From positions 1-61,000 of the forward strand of contig JAKLZA010000183.1 of the NCBI GenBank assembly GCA_030704615.1: DNA of 61,000 nt, read 5' to 3'. Origin of the DNA: Takakia lepidozioides (lineage: Eukaryota > Streptophyta > Takakiopsida > Takakiales > Takakiaceae). The notes under the pieces were generated by a model. The model searched no databases. It saw only the letters and a program-made list of their open reading frames with translations, and had not been told where the DNA came from. The position numbers and the translations under genes were made by a program. This document shows positions 52,088-60,908 of the stretch, piece after piece; within the stretch, counting starts at the first letter, position 1; every line of letters starts with the position of its first letter.

Positions 52088-55000
52088 ATGCCGAAGGGGA
52101 GGAAGCAGATGCGTCTACAGGAGGAGATTGCCATCTCCGAGCAGCAGGCCACTCAGGCAACCCAGCCACCAGTGAGAGCTCCATGCGATCGGGCTGCGCG
52201 CAGCTGATCGAGCACCGAACCCCCATTTTGCTTCTGTAATTCTTAGACTGAATGCTAGGAGACTTGAATGCAGAACATGTTTGCATGCCTAACAGGAAAG
52301 GTGGACGTGCTGGAGGGATCGCAGGAATCCGAAGAGCCGCAGGAAGAGTCCGAGGAGCTAGCTGCAGCACGTACACCCACCGATCCCGAGCGCGGGTATT
52401 CCTGCGGGCCTAGCCCTGTGCGTTTCAAAGACGCGGCTTCGAAGGGCAAGTTCAAAGCCCCAGAGATCGACTCGCGTTCTTCGGTCATGGAGAATCGCCA
52501 GCAGGGGTCGGGCCCTTCTCCAGCAAAGTCGAAGAAGAAGCAGCCTCCTCTACTGGTTTCTGAACCGGCTCAGGCCGTTTCACCCCCACCAACGCGAATG
52601 AAGCAGCCTGGTAAAAGACAGATTCAATTGCAGCAGACACCTTCACCTGCAAGGATGAGGAAGCAGAAGGCAATCAGGGCGACGGCCGAACAATCTCCCG
52701 CAAAACCGCTTCCACGAGCTGAAGCTCAGTTCCTGGAGGATTTCCCGCCTGCAGATGTTGGGGCCGACTCTGCTGCAGCGAAGGCAATGGGATCGACCGT
52801 TTGTCGATTTGGTACCGGAGGAGGGTGCTGCCGCTCAACGTTCGCAGCAAGACCTCACCACCGATGAGCAAGCAGGCCCGGAGGAGGCCTCTGCAATGGC
52901 AGAATTGCCCGCAGACAGGCCCCAGAGTGCAGCTCCAGTTGAGGATGCTCCAGCTGCTCAGCCACTACCGGCACCTACAGACATGTCTCCGGAGGATTTC
53001 AAAAGTGCAGCGGATAAATGTTGGAGGAGACACACAGTAGCATTGGCAGAGTTCTGGGCAGCAGGGTATTCCAGCGGACTCTTCGAATCCCACTCTGTCG
53101 CATGGTCTCCCTTCCCATCGTCAGGCAGGCCCTTCCCGGAGATGTGGATAAGCTCAAGTTCGCATTTCGAGAAGGGTACCGTCTGGGATCGCAGCGTTTT
53201 ACGTTTCCATTGAGAATGAGGACGGCGAAACTCGTGGACCCACTGCCGATGAATTGTCAACGTGGGATACCCACTGGCACACTCGCAACAACGAATTCGA
53301 GGCGACGCTGAAGGGTGATCCAGACTTCGGCCATATGTCGGGTAAAATGTTCTTTGTGTGGGACGGGAATCACCGACTTCTCGCCTGGTGGGAGTACATC
53401 AAGCAGAACCATGCCAAGCACATTGGCTGGCATTACATGGTGGAGTGTGTCATCCTCAAGGTGAAGGCGGCAGACTCTCCCCTGCTCAAGAATGCCATGG
53501 CGGACCTCAACTCGTAAGATACTCATACCCTCCCAAGCACGTTCGAAATGCGGTGCCGCATTTCGGTTTCCATTGTTTTGTTTCCGTGCTTCGTGGACTG
53601 AACTGGAGAGTGTGCCTTGCAGGGTCACTGAAAATGCGTACGTGCATACCCACATGGCACATATGCTGTACAGGGTGAGGAAAACTGGTCTCACTGATCC
53701 GCACATGTTTGCGGAAATGCTGGAGCCCGAGCTCATTCAGAAAGCCGTGGCAAAAACTGACCGGACATGGTATCGTCTCACTATGGATGGAATGGTGGAG
53801 GTGATATACGAAGTAAGTCGTCCTCCATTTCCCTCTGCTCATCCCCCCAATTTCCAGTAATCTTTCCACATGAATCGAATGTAACGCTTCTGCATGTTTT
53901 TGTTGGCAGTCAAACATCAAGCTGGATTTGGCCCATGCCAAACGCTTCTTCATGGAAAGTGAGGGGCAGGTGAAAACGTTGCAGTCATTGACTGAGCACT
54001 TGAAGGAAGCCGGTGTCAAGTCCAGAACCAAATACAAGTCAAAGCTTGTGAAGCTGGTGGCAATTGCAGATCCGGCACTTGGAAAGGACTTCATCCCCGA
54101 GATTGCAAAACACTATTCTCGGGCCATGCAGCCGACCATGCAATTGGAGAAACTGCATCACCTCTCAACGGCATGTGTGGAGGCGAAAGAGAAGGTGAGG
54201 TTTCAATGCACTGAAGTTCCTTCCTAGCAATAGCCACTCTCTTCCAGCTCCTGACATTGGATCGGAAATGGCAGACACGGTGGCTGTCGATCTGGAATGC
54301 ATCCGAGAGCATAAGGACAATGTGGTCTTTTCCACTGGAAGTTTCCGACCCTGCAGTGGATGTGTGGCTCAACCGCATGACTTCCAGGTAATTCAAGGTA
54401 CTTCCCCAGATTTGCTTTTCTGAAATGAATTCCCTGAACTGCTACGTGACAATGCATGTGGGAATCGCAGGTAATGTCGAATGCGAAGGAGCAAGTCGTA
54501 ATGCACACAAATTCGTTCGGCTTGTACGTCAAATGGGATGGAACACAGACATTGGAAGACTACGTGACACGTTTCAGATGTGCGTACAAGGACAACCTTT
54601 TCGCCAGAGAGCTACAGACAGCAAGAAGGAGCGTGGAGTTTACACATCAGGAGGGAGCGGGGAAAGCTGCAATGCGAATTGTTTACAGGTGAAGCACAGC
54701 TGCCCTTGTATGCGAAGCCTGGTTACGAGGTTTGTCTCGGAAATGCGGCACCGCATTCGCATTTTATGTTTTCGGTGGCACTCTGCGAGTAGGTTGGTCC
54801 AACTTTGCTCACGCATGCTGACTGCCTGCAGGTATATGAAATACGTGCTCCTTCAGACAGGGGCCCTGGCTCAAGAGCCCCCGTTCTTCATGGCTTGGAC
54901 CGTGGCGGGCCCAAGCTGTGTCTACACACCCGAGATGCAGAAACAATGGCATCCCGCGCATCTCGTTGGATGCCCCTGGTACCTGGACATGTCTGGCGGT

Positions 55001-57017
55001 ATTGTTGACGAGTCTGAGAAAGATCTGCACGCCTTGGCAGAAGAGAAGAGAAAGGAAAGACGTGTCCCTGCTGGGCCAAAGTCGGCAAAGGAATCTGCTG
55101 CTCTGGAAGAATCCAGAAAGGCAGCTGAGATGGCACAAAAGACGGTGGATGCAGCTGTGCAGGCCCAACAGAAGGGTCGAAGAAGAGGACTCGCCAGCAA
55201 GGAGCAGCTGTTGTGACACCCGCCAAAACGAAGAAGCAGAAACAGCCTGTTCAGGAAGAGGGTGAGGAAGAGGACTCCGATGGAGACTTTGCAACCAGCC
55301 CACCCCCAAACGCAGGCTGCCTCCCCTGTGCCCACCGTTGTCACGAGAGGCACGAGAACTGGCTCGGCAAAGAAGGCACTCTTCAACCCCCCAGGGGGGC
55401 ACCCTTTCGAGCCGGTGGAAAATGAAGAGGCCGAAAGTGGCTCCCGAAACAGTAGTCCAGTGTGTAAATGAGAGTTTCTTGGCGGCTTTGGATGGACGGG
55501 CAGCCAAGTTGGCATACATGAAGACCATGGAGGGTCTGAAGGGCAGAGCACTGAAGAAGGCGACTGCCGAAGAGCCTTCCGACACCCCAGGATTTCAGAA
55601 TATGGTCTCGTTCTTTGAGAGGGTGTGTGCAGACAAGGATTGTAGGAGGGGCGGAAATGCCACCGAGTGGTCTTGCGATATGATCATCTTGGATATTCCG
55701 GACGGAGAGCCTGTGGAAGGACTGCAAGCTTTGCCATCTTGGAACAGGTACTCGGAGGACTTTTGGAAGAAAGGATTCGGGCTTGCCCGCATGGTGTGGA
55801 CGACAGAGGCTGTGTGGTTGTCCTGGCGAGCAGAGGAAAAACACTCAGACAGGAATTGCGAAGTGGACCCGCAAGAGCGCCGTCCCGATTCTGAAAAGAA
55901 GTGGACGTGCATCAACACACTGGGCCTTTCGGTCGGAAGGGAAGAAGGTGATTACGACACTGGCACTCGTCCATTCATTTGCTTGGGTGTTTTCAAATGC
56001 GGTGCCGCATTCGTTTCTAATCGTTCCCCCCTGTGTATGCAGACGAAGCAGTTCGATGCATACTGCTTTGTGAAGGAGATAACTCCACCTTTGCTTTCCG
56101 GAAGGAGGGAGGAAAGGTTGACCCGAACTGCGACCCCCTCGATTACGACGTTCTGTTCAACAACGTTCCCAAGGAACTTCTCCTCATAGCCTCACTTCAA
56201 CGGAACCCCTGCGGTACTCACGGACTCGGAGCCCTGCCTTCATTCAGACAATTATGGAGACATGCACAGACGTGAGGGCACAGTGCTCGACCTCATCTGT
56301 GGGACAGGTATGCAGAATCTTGATCTATGCTGTTCTGCAAATTCTCGTTAGGATGTAGTTCGCAACATCTGAAGCGCCATGTGTAATGTTGGATGGCATT
56401 GTAACAGGTGCCTCAATGTGGGCTGGGCGGTTTTCCGACCGGCACCTCTTTGCCTACGAGGAGGATTCATCCGTGTGGGATCCCATCTGGAAGGGCTGCA
56501 ACGGAATGTTAAGGCTCCCGACAGAGCGGAAGTCTCCTCGGATTCGTCGGAGTCCGAGGAAGACACAGTGGACATGATGCGGAGGAGAACCCGGAATACG
56601 AGTGAGTGCAAACATTGTAAGTTGCAAAGCCTTCTGGGTCATTTTGTCAAACGAATTTCCGACTGTGGTTCTCATTAGTCTCGTTGATGATTGTCATGTG
56701 CAGGATTGCAGGTCCGGGTCGAAACATGTAGGGCCTACACTTCCTGCCAGGAAGAATGTCCCGTTCTTTGCGAGGGCCGACTTCATGACGAGCCCGGTGA
56801 GGACTACTCCCTTCCTAGTTATGCAGCTAAACTCGCAAATACAGCGAAGAAGTGAGAATCCCAGTAAAGTAGAGCAGATTTTGGAGAGGCTAGGGAGGAC
56901 AGAAGGATAAGGAAAGAGTTGGCAGCAGCTCAGACAGGTAGACGGGTACGAAAGTACATATGTGATTCAGCGGATGAGAGCGACGCAGACAGGGAGGAAG
57001 ACGACCAACGGAGGTGA
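52088..57017 (+). CDS. Multi-exon gene with a ParB/sulfiredoxin-like DGNHR motif; function unknown
   Basis: Proposed exons: 52088-52171, 52274-53513, 53623-53812, 53910-54194, 54248-54387, 54471-54688, 54832-55986, 56043-56271, 56408-56601, 56704-57017. The ATG (GCCAATGCC) opens MPKGRKQ. The product has a low-complexity Pro/Lys/Gln-rich N-terminus, then GYRLG, AAFYVSIENEDG and VWDGNHRLLAWW, the spacing of the ParB/Srx nucleotide-binding fold, then a helical region, a Lys/Glu-rich linker near 55.2 kb, and a Cys/acidic C-terminus. Most exons join in phase; 54387/54471 does not. Frame changes within exons sit at short homopolymers (52789, 53064, 53185, 55174, 55303, about 55434-55445 and 56893) or, near 56850, at an AAG repeat. 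It may be a cellular gene family or a transposon accessory gene. If no indels are assumed it would count as a pseudogene. Confidence 0.6.
53362..53376 (+). other. DGNHR motif
   Basis: Codes for Asp-Gly-Asn-His-Arg followed by LLAWWEYI. A DG-x-HR step preceded by a hydrophobic strand (MFFVW) and followed by an aromatic helix is the signature of the ParB/sulfiredoxin superfamily nucleotide-binding loop. The match is to the motif only and does not show that the protein binds DNA or CTP. Confidence 0.55.
53514..53622 (+). other. 109-bp intron holding one palindrome
   Basis: GTAAGA donor after AACTC and TTGCAG acceptor before GTCACTG; the split codon TC+G joins NS to VTEN in phase 2. A perfect palindrome (CGAAATGCGG, centre TG) lies at 53544-53565, taking a fifth of the intron. 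Confidence 0.8.
54689..54831 (+). other. 143-bp intron holding one palindrome
   Basis: Donor GTGAAG after TTTACAG and acceptor CCTGCAG before GTATATG; the split codon AG+G joins IVY-R-YMKYV in phase 2. A palindrome copy with centre CA and one damaged arm lies at 54739-54760. Confidence 0.75.
55987..56042 (+). other. 56-bp intron holding one palindrome
   Basis: Donor GTGTTT after TTGG and acceptor TATGCAG before ACGAAG; the split codon G+AC joins FICL to DEAVRC in phase 1. A 17-bp palindrome core (AAATGCGG, centre TG) at 55995-56011 fills much of it. This is a very short intron, so the sites should be checked against RNA. Confidence 0.6.
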
Positions 57018-57302
57018 GATGGACAGTTCCGCAAGGGGAAGATGGGATTTTCGAAAGCCTGGCCAACGAGCAGTCCGCTGGAGATGAGAAGGCACTGAGG
57101 GGGTGGAGGCGGAGCAGGACAGTCTAGAACAGGATGAGGATTCGGATGATTTTCAAGATTAATAGAATTTTAATGAAGTCTCTGTAAATGTAAATTCTCT
57201 TCCAGAGTATATAAGGAAATTCTGCCCGACATTCGTGACCCCTCTCCAGTGTGCATTCCCAGCCACACAATCGCCCAAACCACGACGCTCCCAAAATCAG
57301 AA
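57018..57302 (+). other. 3' flank of the DGNHR gene with a TATA-like box
   Basis: No gene seen. AT-rich sequence at 57150-57200 could serve as a 3' end, though no canonical AATAAA is present. TATATAAG at 57208-57215 looks like a TATA box pointing towards the palindrome cluster; no coding region follows. Confidence 0.4.
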
Positions 57303-58052
57303 ATGGCACCGCATTTCCAAATTTTGGCAACTCTAAGAACCTTCTTTTGGAAATGGGCACCGCATTTCCAAAACGGGGAGGGACTAAATTTTCCATTTCA
57401 ATGTTGGCATAGTAAAAAGTAATCGGTCGATTGAAATGCGGTGCCGCATTTTCCAAAATTTCCTTTTGTCCACACGCCAGTTTTGGCCTCTCCCGCTCAT
57501 TGCATGGATGCCACCAGCTTACAGAGGTCAACAAGGAGGTCGAACAAGGAGTCGAGATGGCGGAATTGAAAATGCGGTGCCGCATTCCATATTGGGGATG
57601 GTCGTTGTTCGAACTGCAGTAGGCCCAGCAAAAATTGGCACCGCATTCCATTGAAAAAAAAGTCGATGACGGACATGGAAATGCGGCGCCGCATTTCCAG
57701 AAAGGACATCGCAATTTGTCCATTTGCAGACCCTCTCACGGAAATGCGGTAACGCATTCCATCGCGCTGGTCGGAAATGTCACACTTTTCGAAGTGTTGG
57801 ACGGAAATGCGGCACCGCATTCCCTTGTCCAAAAAGAAGTTTCCATTGCCAAGCTGGAAATGCGTCGCCGCATTTGCAATGCCAACCTCGTTGTCTGTCC
57901 AATTTATAGACCCGTGTTGGTATTTCGTGTACCTGGACGGAAATGATGCACCGCATTCCATTGTCCGACACTGAAATGCGGTTCATACATTTCCATGTCG
58001 CATGAAATGCACCGCATTTCCTTGTCCGACATGGAAATGCGGTGCCGCATTT
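57303..58052. repeat. Second, looser cluster of the GGAAATGCGG palindrome
   Basis: About 13 full or half copies, near 57303, 57348, 57434, 57568, 57637, 57677, 57739, 57803, 57858, 57940, 57972, 58000 and 58031. Spacing is irregular (28-134 bp), and the arms often end in TTTCCA or ATTCCA rather than TTTCCGT. The spacer TTGTCCGACA recurs in the right half, but the A-E spacer classes of the 50-51 kb array are absent. Frames here are readings of the repeat. Confidence 0.88.
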
Positions 58053-58304
58053 CAATGTCCGACATGGCGTTACTCTGGTATATTCTTGACACATGACTCT
58101 CATACCGGTTACTCTGTATATTCATCCGGACAGACAAATTGTAGAAATGAGACATTGTAAACAGTGGGCCAATTCCGACAGTTATTCAACAGAATGAAAC
58201 ACAATCATACAGAAGTGAGGTACGATGGGTTTATTGATCGGACACGATGTCTCACATTTACCAACTGCAGACAAAACTAAGCCCTTCCTCCTTCTACATG
58301 GGCT
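58053..58304. other. Spacer without a gene
   Basis: About 250 bp between the palindrome cluster and the stop of the next minus-strand gene. Two phrases built on ACTCT.GTATATTC near 58072 and 58110 are weakly repeated. Nothing else stands out. Confidence 0.4.
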
Positions 58305-58975
58305 TCACCAAGTCGACGGAACTTCGATACCCCTCAAAACAAGCTCATCACTGCTGCGGCACCTCGAGGTAAACTGCAATTCGGTCGTTCTGCTGCCCTT
58401 GCTGGAGCCGACGACAATGTCATGTCCATCAATGATACCACCATCATACATTGACAAGGTCACTGTGGGCCTCATGTGCCCGTGCGATTCGTCTTCGCAA
58501 CTCAGCCGAATGTCTCCATACACTGGAAGAGCGGAGTGATCTGCACGTATATAGTTTTCCCCGGTGCCGTCCTCCCTGGTCCACTGGCAGCAGTTCCAGC
58601 GCCAAAGCGAGGCCGTGCGTGATCTGTCCGGCATCCCTTTCCAGCTTGGTATATCGAGGTCAACAATTTTCAGGACCACGGACCGCATTGACCCTCGCCC
58701 TCACCTCGCTCAAAGCGGTAATAGCCCTCCAGATACTCCATTGCGCGCAAAGACTCTTGCTTGATTCCAGCAGCGTCTGTGAAAAACAGAGAGCCAGACA
58801 ATGATGTCTCCTGATTCTGGTTTGAACATAGCATAATCGTGGCCATGATAAGGGCAGTCGGCTGGATTTCGGCGGCACGCATCCTTGAAAAAGAGTAGCG
58901 GAGTACGCTCAATGACAGCAGCTCCCGGATGGAGGAGGAGCAGCGCGGTGGCTGGAAAAAGTTCAAGCTAACGCT
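58305..58975 (-). CDS. Unrecognised protein, paralogue of the 59.2-59.9 kb gene; frame broken twice at homopolymers
   Basis: Read against its plus-strand partner, the minus strand encodes the same order of blocks: DCPYHGHDYAM, SGDIIVW, MEYLEGYYRFERG, CGPW, LKIVDLDIPS, RWNCCQWT, LPVYGDIRL and DGGIIDGHDIVV. The blocks lie in three frames. The first change is at the T5 run (58782-58786; one T too many) and the second at a GG pair (58676-58677; one G too few). The partner is open across both sites, so the breaks are indels rather than introns. I do not recognise the family, and no catalytic motif is evident. Start uncertain; coding similarity begins near 58975. Confidence 0.6.
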
Positions 58976-59230
58976 GCAATTCCTCACAAACACTCCAGGG
59001 CACATTTAAATTTCCCCCTACAGGATCCTGGACCGATGAAGATTGGCTGCTGCATGAATGTAGCCGTTTCAGTTTCCTACCCTGCCATGCAAACTATGGG
59101 CAGTCACTGCCAGGTGGGCCGATAGCCACTGGACACGACGAAGTCCATCCCCTCTTCGATGTAAATGCGGCGCCGAATTTCCATCCGGGGGGATGGACTT
59201 CGGTGGCAGATCTCAAACTATAACTTGTTG
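58976..59230. other. Head-to-head intergenic region with inverted repeat and palindrome
   Basis: A perfect 14-bp inverted repeat, CGAAGTCCATCCCC at 59139-59152 and its complement at 59189-59202, encloses a slightly damaged palindrome (59163-59185, centre CG). The region separates two divergent paralogues and lies close to their symmetry axis, so it may be a shared promoter or the scar of an inverted duplication. Confidence 0.7.
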
Positions 59231-59947
59231 ATGAGAAAGATGTATGGGTTCATCCACCGCTGGCGTGATGAACACGTTCCACCTCCGTCGGTGGGTACGT
59301 GGGACCCAGATGCTCCATTATTGGAGGCCGGACTGCTCTTCCGCTTCGCATCATTTCCAAAATCTAAGGGCTTCGTAGCTGTCCGCAAGGTCATCGGCAT
59401 CCAAGTCGTCCTCAGGTCCTCCTTTGCAAGGATGCCGTGCTTCCGGAACCGGGACGACTGCCCATTTGGAGGCATCGATTATGCAATGTATTCGGCCACA
59501 TCGGGAGACATTGTTATCTGGTACACAGATTACAGAGAAGATACTGGTTCGATTGTGGAAACATTGGTGGCTTTTGAGTATATCCTAGGCCACTACGCCT
59601 TCGAGCGGGGTGACGATCTTGGTCTGAGGAGTCCGTGGCTCCTGCGCATCCTCGATTCCGATTTTCCCAGCTACGACGGTCACCCATGCAGAAGAAGGCG
59701 CACTGCTATGCTGTTGCGGTGGAACTGCTGCCACTGGACGTGGGTGGACTCCATCGGAGAGACCTATTCTCCTGAAGGAGTGCGCTCCTCTTCTCCATTG
59801 TATGGGGACATTCGCATTGGTGTGGACGACGAAAACGTGAAGATTTCCATATTCGATGGTGGTATGATTGAAGGGCAGGACATTGTGGTGAACATCACTA
59901 GGGGCGGTACAACGGCTGCAATCGACTTTACTGGAGGAGCCCCATGA
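59165..59947 (+). CDS. Unrecognised protein, intact paralogue of the minus-strand gene
   Basis: Open for 260 codons. The first ~9 residues are encoded by the palindrome and are probably not real; the next ATG, at 59231 (MRKMYGF), is a better start, or an upstream exon may exist. The C-terminal half is rich in Trp, Cys and acidic residues: FEYILGHYAFERG, RSPWLLRILDSDFPS, RWNCCHWTWVDSIGE, SPLYGDIRI and DGGMIEGQDIVV. No signal peptide or membrane segment is evident. Conservation of these blocks in the minus copy, despite divergence elsewhere, supports it as real coding sequence. Function unknown. Confidence 0.6.
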   Translation: MRRRISIRGDGLRWQISNYNLLMRKMYGFIHRWRDEHVPPPSVGTWDPDAPLLEAGLLFRFASFPKSKGFVAVRKVIGIQVVLRSSFARMPCFRNRDDCPFGGIDYAMYSATSGDIVIWYTDYREDTGSIVETLVAFEYILGHYAFERGDDLGLRSPWLLRILDSDFPSYDGHPCRRRRTAMLLRWNCCHWTWVDSIGETYSPEGVRSSSPLYGDIRIGVDDENVKISIFDGGMIEGQDIVVNITRGGTTAAIDFTGGAP

Positions 59948-60077
59948 CTCATGAGCTAGTTCTGAGAGCAGTCGAAGTCCCATTGACAACGTGACTTGTA
60001 TTCAGTAGGCACAGGGCTAAAGATTTGATTGCACAATCAGCACAGTAGACGTGCTTCAAATGCAATTCATGTGGATC

Positions 60078-60083
60078 AATAAA
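60078..60083 (+). promoter_or_regulatory. Candidate polyadenylation signal AATAAA
   Basis: AATAAA in ATCAATAAAAACC, about 130 bp after the stop of the plus-strand gene and before any other feature. Confidence 0.4.
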
Positions 60084-60480
60084 AACCTCATTGTGCCCTC
60101 TTTTTATTCTATTCTGTGTCCATCGTTCCGAGAATGCGTCATTGCTCATTTCGTTTGGGATTGGGAGTGTGGGTGGATTTTGCAAGTGGCTGGTAGGCTG
60201 AAATGGGCCCCCATTGTACAGAGCAGTACCACCCTTCCATTCGCGAAACATTGCCTTTCAATATATAATTCTAAATAACATTGCCGAACCTCCTTCATCG
60301 GGAGGTCCTTCTCCCCCTATGACCGTGGCACCCTAAACCCGGCTCATGGCTCATGAAATAGCAGCCCCCAGCCAGGTGACAATGGCATCAGATTCCTCGG
60401 CAGTTCTTAGGAGAGGGAATTCAGGAAGTAGACGTCGAACGTCCTGCTCCTCCGGCAATAGTTCAACAATATCAAACTGG
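60084..60480. other. Spacer without a gene
   Basis: Nothing supportable. GGCTCATGGCTCATGAAAT at 60341-60359 resembles the CATGAGC repeats near 45.4 kb. Confidence 0.4.
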
Positions 60481-60575
60481 AGATCTACAGATGAGGGGGG
60501 AGCAGAAGAGGGGGGAGCAGCAGAGGGGGGAGCAGACCTCAAAGAAGTCGAGGGAGCAAAAGAGGGGGGAATGGT
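60481..60575 (+). repeat. GA-rich repeat, units like GAGGGGGGAGCAG
   Basis: GAGGGGGGAGCAGAA, GAGGGGGGAGCAGCA and GAGGGGGGAGCAGA follow each other from 60493, with a further GAGGGGGGAATGG at 60562. This is a simple imperfect minisatellite; frames across it encode Glu/Gly-rich low-complexity peptides and are not genes. Confidence 0.75.
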
Positions 60576-60591
60576 CACTAGAAGAGAAACC

Positions 60592-60828
60592 GGCTTTTTC
60601 CACGGCTTTTTCCACACTTTTTGCTGTGGAATCAGCCGCAGTCCACACCTGCCGTGGGTGTAAGAAACGACTAGTGCTTTTGGACACCCCGTGGACGGCC
60701 TGGCTCTCGGGTGGCCCTGTGGAAAAGTCCACGGGTGGCTTTTTCACGGGGTGCATGGTGACATGGCCGATGGCATAGCTGACATGGCAGATTGTGAAAA
60801 AGGCCAGTGTGGCATGTTTCACGGCGGA
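60592..60828. repeat. Block of GGCTTTTTCCAC-type direct and inverted repeats
   Basis: GGCTTTTTCCAC occurs twice in tandem (60592-60615), followed by variants CACTTTTTGCTGTGG, GTGGAAAAGTCCAC and GTGGCTTTTTCAC, and by the inverted GTGAAAAAGGCCA near 60794. The architecture of short alternating half-sites is the same as in the TTTCATCC and CATGAGC blocks, with another core. Confidence 0.6.
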
Positions 60829-60908
60829 TTTCACACCTTGAACAAGCCACTATGCGACACGTGTCATATTTCACACCTTCGACAAGTCACTATGCAACAC
60901 GTGTTCGT
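60829..60908 (+). repeat. Two 40-bp direct repeats each with a CACGTG palindrome
   Basis: TTTCACACCTTGAACAAGCC (60829) is repeated as TTTCACACCTTCGACAAGTC (60869). Each continues with ACTATGC and a CACGTG palindrome: GACACGTGTC at 60856-60865 and AACACGTGTT at 60896-60905. CACGTGTC is a classic plant G-box/ABRE core, so these could be transcription factor sites for a gene beyond the window. Confidence 0.6.

Noticed and set aside
55783-56073. Frame change at the A5 run near 55842 in the DGNHR gene
   Set aside because: A second frame looks protein-like here, but the original frame stays open to 55986 and splices in phase 1 to the next exon, so no indel is needed.
56386-56577. Alternative frame in the 56.4-56.6 kb exon (YEEDSSVWDPIWKG)
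   Set aside because: It reads well, but the frame reached by in-phase splicing from 56271 to 56408 is open throughout and continues in phase to 56704; the alternative would need another indel. Not fully excluded.
59165-59190. N-terminal MRRRISIRG of the plus-strand paralogue
   Set aside because: These residues are encoded by the palindrome copy, whose ATG occurs in every copy; a start at 59231 or in an upstream exon is more likely.
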